The translations under genes and the position numbers were made by a program. Shown piece by piece: positions 36,709 through 45,850 of a DNA stretch of 64,000 nt. A model generated the notes under the pieces. The model saw nothing but the letters and a program-made list of their open reading frames with translations. It searched no databases and was not told where the DNA came from. This DNA comes from Parelaphostrongylus tenuis. Taxonomy: Eukaryota > Nematoda > Chromadorea > Rhabditida > Metastrongylidae. Position 1 is the stretch's first letter. Each line of letters starts with the position of its first letter. The stretch spans positions 124,001 through 188,000 of the forward strand of contig JAHQIW010004775.1 of the NCBI GenBank assembly GCA_019055375.1, in the 5' to 3' direction.

Positions 36709-36967
36709 CAAACGAAATCCTTTTTTATTTAACCGCTTCTAGCGGTGTTATGATGTTATAACTAGATACCCATCGATGTAGAGCGATGTGCAAAACTTTT
36801 GCGTCAGGCGGGACTAGAACCCGCACCTCACTCTTTCCGGGAATGCGTGCTCTATCCGTTACACTACTGACGCCCATTTTACACATCGCTCTTTTCACAT
36901 CGATGGGTATCTAGTTATAACATCATAACACCGCTAGAAGCGGTTGAATAAAAAAGGATTTCGTTTG
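36709..36967. mobile_element. Fold-back element enclosing a tRNA-like core
   Basis: Arms of about 85 bases (36709-36793 and 36880-36967) are almost perfect inverted copies, containing AACCGCTTCTAGCGGTGTTA and TACCCATCGATG. Between them sits the tRNA-like sequence on the - strand. Part of the same arm (GCGGTGTTATGATGTTATAA) also occurs at 7402-7422, so this is a dispersed family. Confidence 0.82.
36801..36873 (-). pseudogene. tRNA-like sequence with complete cloverleaf potential
   Basis: Seventy-three bases. Acceptor stem GCGTCAG/CTGACGC (7 of 7 pairs), D stem GTGT/GCAC, anticodon stem CATTC/GAGTG, T stem GCGGG/CCCGC with loop TTCTAGT. The internal promoter boxes TAGTGTAACGG and GGTTCTAGTCC fit the pol III consensus. 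The anticodon loop CCGGAAA has C at position 33 instead of T. If read as GGA it would be a Ser anticodon, but the long Ser variable arm is missing. So it is most likely a tRNA-derived repeat core rather than a working tRNA. Confidence 0.7.
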
Positions 36968-37098
36968 ATCTTCAATACCCAATATCTGTCAGCGTGACTG
37001 GGTTCAATGTCGAGACCGACTACCCGGGCCAGGCCGTTGACGGCTGGCGGCTGGCAGATAGATGCGCTGTAGCGTGAAAAGAACGATGTGTAAAATGG

Positions 37099-37171
37099 TC
37101 GCCAGTAGTGTAACGGATAGAGCACGCATTCCCGGAAAGAGTGAGGTGCGGGTTCTAGTCCCGCCTGACGC
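37099..37171 (+). pseudogene. Second copy of the tRNA-like core, opposite orientation
   Basis: Identical to the 36801-36873 core from TAGTGTAACGG to CTGACGC. The 5' acceptor strand has changed (TCGCCAG), so the acceptor stem no longer pairs fully. Flanked on the right by the same arm sequence (CATCGATGGGTATCT). Confidence 0.7.
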
Positions 37172-37385
37172 GAAAGTTTTGCACATCGCTCTACATCGAT
37201 GGGTATCTGTTTACAGACCATTTGACAAAGCGAGGGGCGTGGCAAGGGGCGGGCGATGCGGGACGGTAGAGATTTTATTAATCAATTAAGAATTTTTTCC
37301 TCCGTTGAAAGAAACTCTAGATAAAATGATTGACTAAGATATCAAGAAAATTTCTCTACAAATTGATATGCTTTTCGACTTTTAG

Positions 37386-37418
37386 CGAATCATACGCGTG
37401 ATCAAAATGAGGGCGAAG
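37386..37418 (+). CDS. tax-6: Candidate 33-nt cassette exon of calcineurin A (ANHTRDQNEGE insert)
   Basis: A GACTTTTAG acceptor and a strong GTGAGT donor bound exactly 33 bases that are open in the phase set by exon 10 and return the same phase to exon 11. Inclusion would add 11 polar residues after K377, between the LxVP pocket and the CnB-binding helix. It is not part of the standard calcineurin sequence as I know it, and was found from the splice sites and frame only. Confidence 0.55.
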
Positions 37419-37597
37419 GTGAGTATCAAACATAAACTTTAATCTAGATGTTACAGCGTCATAAAGGGGTGTTTTAAAGAATCCGCGACGAAATGGGGCT
37501 CTTGCCTCAAGTTACAGCTTTTGAATGCTCACTAACACTCTTATAAAAATCTCCTCTCGAGTGAATGAGCGGTTTTTCATTTGCCCATCGAAATTGA

Positions 37598-37682
37598 AAC
37601 GTATATATATATATGAATATATATAGTATATATGTATATGTATATGTATATATATATGTATTATATATACATATATACATAT
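37598..37682 (+). repeat. TA-rich alternating tract
   Basis: Lies directly against the palindromic tRNA-half element at 37681. Confidence 0.85.
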
Positions 37683-37866
37683 AAGAGAATTGAGTGATAG
37701 CAAAAACACGACCTCAGACGGGAGTCAAACTCGCGTTTCATCCCTACCGGGGACTTGTGCTACATCGTACATCGTACATCGTGTAGCACACGTGCCCGGT
37801 GTGGATGGCACGCGGGTTCGACTCTCCCCTGAGGTCGTGTTTTTGTCCACCACTCGATTCTCTTAG
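37681..37866. repeat. Palindrome made of two inverted tRNA-derived halves
   Basis: The left arm (AACACGACCTCAGACGGGAG, TCAAACTCGCGTTTCATCCC) is the reverse complement, with scattered changes, of the right arm ending CCTGAGGTCGTGTTTTTGTC. Box-B-like GGGTTCGACTC lies in the right arm and its inverse in the left. The centre is a run of TACATCG repeats (about 37752-37780). Confidence 0.75.
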
Positions 37867-37920
37867 GTGTTATATAACATCGTACTATTACGATAAATGC
37901 GTTTAAAACAAGAGAAGTTA

Positions 37921-37922
37921 TG

Positions 37923-37957
<35 letters not shown>

Positions 37958-37964
37958 CATAAAA
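37921..37964 (+). repeat. (TA)n at the 3' end of the RTE fragment
   Basis: Adjoins the - strand RTE 3' end, as microsatellite-tailed RTE elements usually do. Confidence 0.85.
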
Positions 37965-37974
37965 GTTTCTACAT

Positions 37975-38660
37975 CACCTGTATCACCTGTCGTCCCGTTG
38001 ATCGTCGAGTGACTCGAGCGGGTACCAGCAACTCTTCCATTTTTCCCTATCGCGTGCAAGAGTAGCCCAGTGGGTCCTCCTCGCTCTAGGAATTCGCTGA
38101 GCATCATATCTTTCTTCCATCGCTTTCGTGAAGAAATCGGACCAACGGGTCAGTGGTCTTCCTTTAGAGCGCTTGACGTCCCGAGGAATCCAGTCGGTAA
38201 CGGCTCTCGTCCATCGGTTGTCGTTGAAGCGCATCACGTGTCCGGCCCACCTTATTTTCGATATCCTGGCGTGTAGAACGGCGTCTCTGATTTTCGATCG
38301 TTGACGTAGGTCGGAAGTTCGGATCCTTTGTCTCATTTGCGAAATACGAGATACCCTAGCATCGACCTTTCGACTGCGCGTTCGATAACGGCAAGTGATC
38401 TTTCATCCTGCTTACGTAGCGACCAGGTTTCTGCTGCATACGTTAGGGCAGGGATAATTGTCGAGTCGAAAAGATGGGCACGGAGTCGGATGTTCTTTGT
38501 CCTCTTCACTACATCTTCGATGCTCTTAAACGTTCCCCAAGCCGCTCGTTTCCTCCTGCTCAACTCTGGGGCTAGGTCGTTGATCATGTTGATTTCACGA
38601 CCTAGATAGATGTAACTGGAGCATTCGGAAATTGTCGTTCCCTTGAGCGTGAATGGGGCA
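37975..38660 (-). mobile_element. RTE-type retrotransposon 3' end (antisense, 5'-truncated)
   Basis: The - strand encodes ALTYAAETWSLRKQDERSLA, IRWAGHVMRFNDNRWTRAV, RPLTRWSDFFTKAMEERYDA and the stop after LDDQRDDR. This is the hallmark C-terminus of the endonuclease-reverse transcriptases abundant in strongylid genomes. A frame break lies near 38335. It is flanked on both sides by (TA)n, which is usual at the 3' end of such elements. It ends about 120 bases before calcineurin exon 11. Confidence 0.88.
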
Positions 38661-38745
38661 TAGTTCTACATATATACATATATATAAAAATTCAAATAGT
38701 TCATATATATTCAAATAGTTCTACATATATACATATATATAAACT
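38660..38745 (+). repeat. Duplicated TA-rich segment
   Basis: AGTTCTACATATATACATAT occurs twice (about 38661 and 38717), 35 bases before exon 11. Confidence 0.8.
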
Positions 38746-38780
38746 TTTATGCGTATCCTTCTTTCATAACGATATTACAG

Positions 38781-38858
38781 TGACGGAAATGCTAGTCCAC
38801 ATCTTGAATATATGTTCGGATGACGAATTGATGGCCGATGGAGACGACACATTTGAAG
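38781..38858 (+). CDS. tax-6: Calcineurin A exon 11 (CnB-binding helix)
   Basis: The acceptor is ATTACAG and the donor GTACGA. It encodes VTEMLVHILNICSDDEL followed by the acidic MADGDDTFEG linker. VTEMLV to DDEL is the helix gripped by calcineurin B. The linker differs from the EGEDELED of C. elegans, as is usual for this variable segment. It ends after one base of a Gly codon, before a 14-kb intron. Confidence 0.95.
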
Positions 38859-39989
38859 GTACGAGTTACCTAGATTGCTTGTTTATTAGTTCTACTACCC
38901 AACTGATTACATAGAATTTTCAATCTAATCTGCATCGGTGTGGCCATGAAGTGAAATATTACCTATTTATTATTGAACCTTTCCTTTGTGCAGCATCATC
39001 AACTGATTGTTACTGTAGTGTTTGAACAGTGACTTTGATTTAGAATTTCATACTAAGCGGTCGCTTTTACTCGATTAGCGATGAATAGACATGATGTTAG
39101 CTTCGCGACATGAAGTGTGTTTAATGGAGATCAAAAGGATAAAATTTTGTAGTATCAATTTAGGGGGGTAAAAATTTCTAGCTAACTGTGAACGTGGGTT
39201 TGCTAATATGTGGGAATGTTCTATCCTGAACATTAATTGGGCTGGATGTAAAAGATTATATTAGGTTTTCCGGAAATTAGTCTCGCATTTGGAATTGTGC
39301 TTGTTTTTTTATTCAGTTCGTTAATTCTAAGGGCATATTTGATCTCAGAATAAACTCTGTCAATGCAGTGGGAAAGGTTTTTTGTAGTTTTGTAAAATAG
39401 TGGAGTTCTGGAACCGAAGAGCTGTGCAAGGCAGTTTTGACCTCGGCACACTTTTTGAGATCATTTCCGTTGTCGTGCAAAGGTTTTTCAAAGAAGAATA
39501 TTTCAGCGTACAAAAACTTTCCACTATATTATTAGTAATTATTCGAAAGCTTAAATGTGGAAGCATTCAGAAATATACTTTTTTTGATGTCCTCCTTCCA
39601 GCGCTATAGCATTCGGAATGAAATTCTCTTTCACTCGCCTCACGCGTTATCGCGCTTTTATCTCACGCAACAGAACTCATCGCTTAGACTTTCAGCAGTC
39701 ATTGGATGGTGTAGTTTTGGCTATTCCGACAACACGCTTGTTTTCTGAGAAGACCGTTTTACTACACTTTGGCAAGGAAAACAAGTTGACTAGCATGTGT
39801 GGTGGCTGTGAATTGATAGATGCGATAGCCAAACCGCACTGGTGCGATTCATACGTGGAGTGCGATTTTTGTTATTGAATTGAGTATTTTTCTCTGTTAT
39901 GACAAAAAATTAATATAAAACATATAGCTCCAGTGCTTGAAAATTTTCTCTAGACGTTCATATGAGTTTCGTGCTTAGAGTCAGGTCGC

Positions 39990-40017
39990 TTAGGCACAGG
40001 CCTAGGTTTAGGCTTAC
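39990..40017 (+). repeat. Telomere-like TTAGGC hexamers, block 1
   Basis: TTAGGC-ACAGGC-CTAGGT-TTAGGC run in register. TTAGGC is the nematode telomere unit. Four units, two of them changed, is too short for a real telomere. Confidence 0.5.
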
Positions 40018-40499
40018 TAGCGGGTTTATTTGGCAACATATAGTGAAAGTGTAAAGCCTAAGCACTAAAACGATAGGCCAAATTTTTTTCAACAATCTCA
40101 ATACAAAAACTTAGATATGTCTGCAAAACAAGAAAAAATCTCCAAGTTAATGACAAAAATTCTCAAGATAAAGCACGCCGTGTGTGCAATGAAATTTTAT
40201 CTTGAAACTTCACAGCGCTGTAATAAGGTATTTCTAAAAAGATGGTGCATTTCTGAATTCATTCAGATTTAGGCCTTTGATTGAATACTGATAGTGTAAT
40301 GGAAAGTCTTTGTTCAACAAAAAAGGTCCGTTGAGGTGATTCCTGCCCGATAACGAAAATGATCCATTTCAGAATATTTTTTGCTATTTTATTGAGGTTC
40401 TTGCAGAAGTAGTATTCGGTCCTTTTGCAGAGTTGTGTCCTCATCATATTCGAAGTATTTTTTAAATTTGACTTTCTGACTAGGAAGTACGAGGGCATG

Positions 40500-40519
40500 C
40501 TTAGGCCTAGGTTTAGGCT
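40500..40519 (+). repeat. Telomere-like TTAGGC hexamers, block 2
   Basis: TTAGGC-CTAGGT-TTAGGC, the same order and orientation as block 1 about 510 bases before it. Shared CTAGGT shows the blocks are copies of one sequence. The stretch between them has further TAGGC words (40020-40080, 40270). Confidence 0.5.
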
Positions 40520-41674
40520 CAGTAGTGATGAGACCATAACTCTCCAGTAGCATCTAGTTCTCGTTGAAAGGGCTCTGGAAATATGGTGGATGAAGTAGGG
40601 TTGCAGTCCAACTCAAACTTTTACAACGTTGTTAGTGTGTTATGCGAACACGCGTTATCGTGTAGAAGGATTAGGATTTGGTACCTTTCTACTAACTAAT
40701 GGAACGCAACTGTTGAGGCTTTGACGCATCCGTTGAGTTCCTGCACATGCTTCCTTTCCGATCGTTTCATCCAGATTTAAAAAGCTGAGATGAATCAAAC
40801 TAATTGTGCAGTATCCAACGGTAAGCATGTCTTTCTCTTTATACCATTTCGGCTGTGGAAATTGCTGCGTAGCTTCATCACGGTCAAACTAAACCATTTT
40901 CGCCGGTTGTTGCAAAGAATTTACTTGTTGTGGCACATCACAATGCGCTCAAGAAATGATCTCTCCGACTTTTTAAATACTCAAGACAATTGTGATGTCT
41001 GAACTGAGTTGTTTTGCAACTTCTCAAGCAAGTAAACGTACTTGCTCACGTGGAAACCTTCACTCCGTCGTCGTTGATAGTAAAAAGACGTCTACGATCT
41101 ACCTTGTCTTCAAGGTCGTTTTGCCCACTGCGGAATTTTTCGTAGCATCGTTGCACTGTGTTCTTAATACTTCTTCGACCCCCTATCTCATTAATGTTTA
41201 CAACCGTCTGCGTTGGTGACACTCAAACTTGAATTTGTAGAAGTGATTGTTGAAATAGTTGTTTCAACATCCCACTTTTTATTCTTCAAATTGCCAAAAA
41301 CAATGTGTATCATATTACATAGAGCGGACATGAATAAAATAAGCCTTGTTCTGATACATAAGAGTACGTCATTCGTTAAGCAAATGTCAAAACGTATGCA
41401 GGAAGACAAAATTACAAATCCGACCCTAATTTCGGAAAGACTCAATAGCTGGAGGTCAATCAGTGTTGCTTCAAAAACTTAACTATTTGTACTAGCAACC
41501 ACAGTAAGCTTTACACAAGATTATCCAAGATGTCCGACAAAGCGTAATTAAGTAAGGGCTCATCTTTTTTGCAAAATCAACGATAGTAAGTGGTGTAATA
41601 CTTAAAATTTCCTATGTTTCGACCGCTTCTTCACAGTGCTATGCTGTTTCAAATACCATGAAGAGTTGAGTAGC

Positions 41675-41785
41675 AAGCAAAAATTTGACCTCAGATGGGA
41701 GCTGAATTCGCGTTTCACCCATACCAATGCGGTATGTATAAAACACGGGTTCAACTATCTGAGGTCGACTTTTCGTTACCGCGAA
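41675..41785. repeat. Second palindromic tRNA-half element, same family as 37681-37866
   Basis: GACCTCAGATGGGAGCTGAA with TTCGCGTTTCACCC, then the inverted CACGGGTTCAACTATCTGAG. More decayed than the first copy but with the same head-to-head plan. Confidence 0.6.
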
Positions 41786-42234
41786 ATTTTCATAGGTGTA
41801 AGTGATGTCACTGTGGTGGAATTGACGAGTGGAGATAATGTCAGACATTGGTTAGTCATGCCATAGTTCAATTGGGGTTGGTATTGACTTTAATATACTG
41901 GTATGCACAGTTGATACCAATCAGTCTGCTGCGGAAGGGATGTCACCTAATAGGAAAGTTTTTTTCACCCACAAACGTGCAATGACCTTCGGTAATGTGG
42001 GAAAGTGCCTAGTGAGATCAGGTCTCATTAGCGTAGAGTTCTATATAAAGGTTACTGCTGACGACGTTGTTTCATTGGGGCGGATCTCCACTAATAGAAA
42101 CCACCGAAATATTAGTCATAATAAAAACTTATAACAACCTTGTGTAAGTTTATCAAGAAGTCAAGGCGAATAGAGACTCTGTTAAAACCTAACCAAGTTA
42201 CTCAAGAATCTCTGGTTTTGTAGGTCACACACTA

Positions 42235-43460
42235 CTGTGCGTAGTGAATACCACAGCGAAACAGACCACATCTTAGTAAACCAAAGGTTCTGCCCAGCCA
42301 ATGTTGCTGTTGTTCCAAAATCTGCACGGGATCAGAACATCGCCTCGTTCGCGCATCATTCCATTCTTTCCGAAAAAGAGAGAAATTCCCTGATTTCAAA
42401 CAATGAAATCATGAAACTACCTTAACTGTGATGATTTAAATCATTGTGGGATCTTGGGAAGATAGCGTCATTAACAATATCGACGACGAATACGATTGAC
42501 TCATTCAACATTTTCACGTTAGCACTATGATAGCTGTGAGTCCGACAGTCACGAGAAGACGTTTATCTCCACGAATACTCGAGCTGACTATGTTGACGTG
42601 GAATCGCAGGTATCGCAGGCAGCCGACAACTCACGTCCAAGCTTGCTTAACGCTGCAAAGAAGATAAAAAGATCTGGACAAAAGAAGAACAGCAATTATT
42701 GTTGAAACTGCAGAAGTCATTTCCAAGACACAACGAAGCTTCGCCACATACAAATGCGAAATGATTTCACTTCGACGTCCTGACGGAACAATTGCAGCTC
42801 TCAGGATAAAAATGTAGAAAATCATTCTCGATTAAGACTGAGATCTCTATAATAATCAAATCCTCTCACTGATTCATGAAATAAAAGAGGGTGAATTTTT
42901 TCCTCTATCGGTACTCTCTTTCGGAATCTGACATGTTATCTTGCCGGTGAAGAATCAAAAAACATCTGGTTCAGACAAGATAAGACCAGAACACGAAGAA
43001 ATCTTTCGCGAGTTCCCATCTGCACAGTGAATCGGTTAGTCACTTATTATCAGTGAGAATGCAAGATTTCTGCTAAACAGCAAGACCGTGTCAGTGTTCA
43101 ACAAGGAGATCTTCACCTCATCGAAGACTATCGCCTAACTGCTCGAGTCTATCATTCATAATATCCTCACCCGAGTCATCCCTAAACAAGAGTTAGCGAA
43201 ACACTGGACGAGGGACAGCCATGGGAACGATCAACGTTCTGAAAAGGATAGTACCATAGACCACAGATACACAATTAGAAGACTCTTTATAGTTTCGTGA
43301 AAGTACGAAAAAGAACTCTGTTTTGCTATCATAAACTTTAAGAACGCCTTTGATTCAGTGAAGCAGAGACAATCAGGGCATCTCTAATTGCTAAGTTGAG
43401 GCAGAAGTTCCTTAACTCTCGCAAAAAATCCAAATTTCATGTTTCTTTCACACAGTATCG
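42235..43460 (+). mobile_element. Degenerate RTE element: endonuclease end and first half of RT
   Basis: Broken frames give YHSETDHILVNQRFCPANVA (endonuclease end), RRPDGTIAALRIK, GSDKIRPEHEE, then STIDHRYTIRRL and CFAIINFKNAFDSVK (RT palm). The order matches an RTE open reading frame read left to right with many stops. It is interrupted by the mariner fragment after 43460 and probably resumes at 44930. Confidence 0.75.
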
Positions 43461-43527
43461 CTTATTGAGAAACCATGAGAATTTCCCAGTAATTTTTTTT
43501 TTTGAGAAACCCTTACGACAACACTAG

Positions 43528-43850
43528 TTGAAGGAAAAGTACCTAGCATTGATTCGTCGAAAGCACGCGCTGTTTCAGCAAAATAATGCCAAGCCTCACA
43601 TCTCAAAGAAGGCTAGGGAAAAGTTTGATGAGTTGGAGGGAGTCAAGATCTTGCGGCACCCAACCTACGGTCCGGATGCTGCACCGTCCAATTATGGTCT
43701 TTTCCGCTTAATGGATCATTTTCTGCGTGGACGCCGATTGAGACTTTTGATCAAGGTGTAAAGGCATGTCAAGGGCTTTGATTTAGAACCTAAGGGTTGG
43801 TATTTCGAGTAGATCCGAAGGCTTGTAGATCGTTGGCAAAAGATCGTGGA
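43528..43850 (+). mobile_element. Second mariner lineage, transposase C-terminal fragment
   Basis: Reads ALFQQNNAKPHISKKA and HPTYGPDAAPSNYGLFRLMD, then after a stop RRLVDRWQKIVDNDGPYF. These are the second catalytic block, the third-Asp block (here Asn) and the C-terminal WQK.ID..G.YF motif of mariner transposases. It differs enough from the 33738 copy to be another family. It lies inside a decayed RTE element. Confidence 0.8.
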
Positions 43851-44461
43851 TAATGATGGTCCTTATTTTCAAGGATAATCATTGTTGCTTTCAATTGATT
43901 TTTTGTATAAACTTTGAATTCTCAGCGCGTGTTGAGGATTTTTTCCTGAACCTGATAGTACATAAGGATGTACATATGCACATGAGGATTACTTGTGACG
44001 TACGTAAGAATTACACTACAAAAATATCATCTTTTGGAATGAGGTAGTATGGGAGTGCAAACTGGTCGACATTTACATCGAACACTTGGAATGATACAAA
44101 ATTTGAGTACAAATAGTTGGTCGACATTTACACTATCTTCGTATCGCTGATGGAATCATTTTCATAAAACCAAGTACAAGTCAAGGAGAACAAATGTCGA
44201 CCCATTTCGAAACTCTTGCGATGAGATTAGTCTCCATTTTTTGTGAAAGCGATTTTCATGAGGAACAGTTTTGAATTCCGTATTCACGCTCAGCAGAATG
44301 AATATCTCCAAATGCTCCAGTTAAATCTCAGTCGGGAAGTCAATGAGATGAACAACCTACCTCCAGACTCAAGCAGGGGGATGTGAACGGCTTGTTAAAG
44401 AGCATCGAGGGTGCAGAGAAGACAGTAGAAAACCATGAAGATTGAGTGATACGCAATATCC

Positions 44462-44535
44462 AGCTCGAGGCGGACCTGAATCTACGTTTGACCCTTACCG
44501 GGGGCGCATGCTACCGCTACTACATCAGTGGGTCA
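44462..44535 (-). repeat. tRNA-like SINE head
   Basis: The - strand carries GTAGTAGCGGTAGCATGCGC (D arm) and AACGTAGATTCAGGTCCGCC (T arm). Degenerate. Inserted within the RTE/mariner cluster. Confidence 0.4.
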
Positions 44536-44802
44536 TCGCTGTGGCACCATCTTCCATCAACCAACCTCTGATAGGTTTACTCAGTTAAGTATATATCAGC
44601 ATAAAATTTCAGTTGAGCTGACAGGCTTCTCTGAATGTATGATCCAAATGAATTCTAATTTATACTGCTTTTTAGCAGTAGTCTAAAAAAGGCTTTCAAA
44701 TCAGCGATTCAAATTCCGATATGTGCTTACTCGACTAAACCCGTCAAGGTTTGCTGGCAGCTTTGATAGTTCATTCCAAAGAAAGAGTGATAGCAGAGCG
44801 AC

Positions 44803-44876
44803 GGCTTCGGTGGTGCAGTGATAGCACGCGCCCTGGTAAGGGTGAAATGCGAGCTCATCTGCCGCTTGGGGTGGGT
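44803..44876 (+). repeat. tRNA-like SINE head
   Basis: GGCTTCGGTGGTGCAGTGAT followed by AGCACGCGCCCTGGTAAGGG resembles a tRNA 5' half. The T arm is eroded. Same general class as 44462-44535 but in the opposite orientation. Confidence 0.4.
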
Positions 44877-44929
44877 TTTGCGTCTCACTCAATATCCTTC
44901 GAGCAAAAAACGTGCAACTCGTGCGCAGT

Positions 44930-45420
44930 TCTGCGACTCAACGGTTATCCTTGCCGTGACGCATGATTATGAAACCTGGTCGCTACGTTAGCAGGATGGA
45001 ACATTACTTGCCGTTAATAAACGCACATCCAAATGGTCAATATTAGAAGTATCCCGTATTTTTCTAATACGGTGAGAGATTCGAAGTCTGACCTATGTCA
45101 ACGATCAAAGTGGGCCGCCGTTCCATATCTTAGGCTGTCGAAGATTTAGTGAACCGACCACTTGTTGTCTATTGCAATGACCAATGAACGAAAGCCGTTG
45201 CGGGTTGGATTCTTCATGATGTCAAGTACACTAGAAAGACTATCGGCTCAATATCCGATTTCTTCACGAAAGGCTGAGAAGGGAGACATGATGCTCAGCA
45301 AATTCCTGTAGCAAGGGGAAGTCACTAGGCTACTCTTACACGCGAAATGAAAAAATGGAAGTTTTACTAGTGCCTGCTAGAGTTACTCGACGATCAACGG
45401 GGCGATAGGTGATGCAAGTG
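44930..45420 (+). mobile_element. RTE element 3' end, likely continuation of 42235-43460
   Basis: Reads YETWSLR, then VSRIF...IRSLTYV, a decayed WSDFF-like HERLRRET and TRNEKMEVLLVPARVTRRST, ending in the same GATAGGTGA tail seen inverted near 37990. Frames are badly broken. With 42235-43460 it makes one old insertion split by later ones. Confidence 0.6.
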
Positions 45421-45559
45421 ACAGTTGAAGTCGTACGATTGAGACCGGTCTTGGACCGTCTTTGGTGTGCTTGCCTTTCAGTCAATCGTTTATCCACCCT
45501 TCCAAACAATAAGAGTCGTTCCCGACACTCCATTTTTCTTAGGTCTTTTTCGCTGGATG

Positions 45560-45850
45560 AAGCTTGTTTACAAAAACTTTAGTAGTAATTTAAAAGTTCA
45601 AATCTCGACAATTTCGACGGTGGCTTTGGTTTTCGAAAAGGGCTTTTCACTACGCTGTACCAAAGAGAATAAAATCATGTTTTGCACTTGGACTATTTTA
45701 CTCACTCGGATAGGGTCTGTGAATAGCTGTTCATTAGACTATACTAATGCTCATTCGATAGCACAGATTTTGGCGATTCTTAAGCTAAGTTTGGTTTTCG
45801 AAATGCTTTTCGAGTTCGCTGTAAGAACGAAAGGAAGATTGTCATCTACA
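45560..45850 (+). repeat. Diverged repeat related to 50590-51420
   Basis: Recurring phrases are GCTCATTCGATAGCACAGAT, GGTTTTCGAAAAGGGCTTTT and an ACGCTGTA...GAATAAAATC block. The same order occurs several times in 50590-51420. Not coding as far as I can see, despite a 141-codon frame. Confidence 0.45.

Larger units (their letters stand above)
36698..37220. repeat. 13-bp direct repeats flanking the composite tRNA-like element
   Basis: TGTTTACAGACCA occurs at about 36698-36710 and again at about 37208-37220, on either side of the fold-back plus the second tRNA-like copy. This fits a target-site duplication of the kind left by a retrotransposed SINE-like unit, or a duplicated arm. The two readings are not separable by eye. 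Confidence 0.5.

Noticed and set aside
36801..36873. Functional tRNA-Ser(GGA) gene
   Set aside because: C instead of T at position 33, no long variable arm, position inside a fold-back repeat and several decayed relatives nearby argue for a repeat core.
39990..40519. Chromosome end
   Set aside because: Only a few changed TTAGGC units, inside a gene with exons on both sides.
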